Shown: piece by piece, positions 6,465-6,703 of the stretch
Layout of the letters: each line of letters begins with the position of its first letter
How positions within the stretch are numbered: the first letter of the stretch is position 1
Assembly (NCBI GenBank): GCA_938044055.1
Contig: CALIQO010000389.1
Location: forward strand, 1-6,703
Direction of reading: 5' to 3'
From: an uncultured Saprospiraceae bacterium
GTDB lineage: Bacteria > Bacteroidota > Bacteroidia > Chitinophagales > Saprospiraceae
DNA length: 6,703 bases
Position numbers and translations under genes: made by a program
Notes under the pieces: model-generated
Seen by the model: the letters and a program-made list of their open reading frames with translations, nothing else
Told to the model about the DNA's origin: nothing
The model's database searches: none

Positions 6465-6703
6465 ATCATATTCTTTAAAAAAGCATCTCCTTTTAGGATC
6501 ATGTCTCGCTCATCAATTGCTGCATTCCATTTCTCGATGATATATTCATTAATCTGAAGCCTAGCATCCACATCCTTAAATGTCGGATTATCGTACCACA
6601 TCCGATGTGACTTCCAGTGGCAATTAATATAGCTTATTGCTTTCACAACATCTGGATTATCATCAATGGTTTTAAAAAAAGGTTTGAACCATCCTTCCCA
6701 CGC
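6458..6703 (-). CDS. Glycoside-hydrolase-like protein (GH26-type), C-terminal fragment
   Basis: The last 81 codons of a minus-strand gene enter from the right edge. The frame is open from base 6703, so the GTG at 6646 is internal and not a start. The fragment begins AWEGWFKPFFKTIDDNP and continues with VKAISYINCHW, MWYDNP and DARLQINEYIIEKWNAAI. The order W-x-x-W-F-x-P-F-F, then V-K-A-x-x-Y-I-N-x-x-W, then D-A-R-L-Q-x-N-x-x-I-x-x-x-W resembles the last barrel strand and closing helix of GH26-like beta-mannanase/endoglucanase-type hydrolases, in which this Y-I-N segment closes the TIM barrel. The catalytic glutamates would lie upstream, outside the window, so activity cannot be judged. No sorting domain or second domain follows the catalytic-type fold, and the last 17 or so residues (RDMILKGDAFLKNMIY) are a short tail. 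That this is a real coding end is well supported; the enzyme family is recalled from motif shape and is moderate confidence. Confidence 0.6.
   Translation of the reverse strand, partial: AWEGWFKPFFKTIDDNPDVVKAISYINCHWKSHRMWYDNPTFKDVDARLQINEYIIEKWNAAIDERDMILKGDAFLKNMIY

Noticed and set aside
6458..6646. GTG at 6646 as the start of a separate 62-residue minus-strand gene
   Set aside because: The frame stays open to the window edge and the upstream codons encode the conserved W-x-x-W-F-x-P-F-F segment, so this is the tail of a longer gene.

Overview
The window is an AT-rich piece of a Bacteroidota chromosome. Two protein families point to this phylum: a TonB-dependent outer-membrane beta-barrel receptor with a carboxypeptidase-like N-terminal domain, and a GLPGLI-family secreted protein encoded directly behind it. 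A-rich leaders without clear Shine-Dalgarno sequences fit as well. The third complete gene, a secreted Asn/Gly-rich beta-solenoid protein with W..NW modules, resembles surface proteins of marine Saprospiria, Cytophagia and Flavobacteriia. No finer placement is possible from the sequence alone.

Layout, left to right. Bases 1-135 (minus strand) hold the N-terminus of a VOC/glyoxalase-fold protein that runs off the left edge. Bases 136-453 are a divergent intergenic region with inverted repeats built on TTGTACA and TTACAA. Bases 454-3300 (plus) encode the receptor. Bases 3321-4070 (plus), 20 bases further on and almost certainly in the same operon, encode the GLPGLI protein. Bases 4071-4232 are a spacer with a weak Bacteroidota-type promoter and a perfect 7-bp-arm inverted repeat. 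Bases 4233-6461 (plus) encode the solenoid protein, which starts with GTG. Bases 6458-6703 (minus) are the C-terminal end of a gene entering from the right edge, probably a glycoside-hydrolase-like protein of GH26 type. The last two genes converge and overlap by four bases inside a 10-bp palindrome that gives both of them double TAA stops.

How the genes work together. The receptor and GLPGLI protein form a pairing that is common in Bacteroidota: an outer-membrane barrel without a SusD partner plus a small exported protein of unknown function, probably handling one unidentified ligand. The solenoid protein has its own promoter region and looks like an independent surface or secreted protein. 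It has no recognisable type IX secretion sorting domain, so its C-terminus may be lost or atypical. The flanking genes are partial and show no functional link. No RNA gene, insertion sequence, CRISPR array or prophage element was seen. The least explained items are the two-module solenoid protein with its abrupt C-terminus, and the short palindromes upstream of the receptor and of the solenoid gene.
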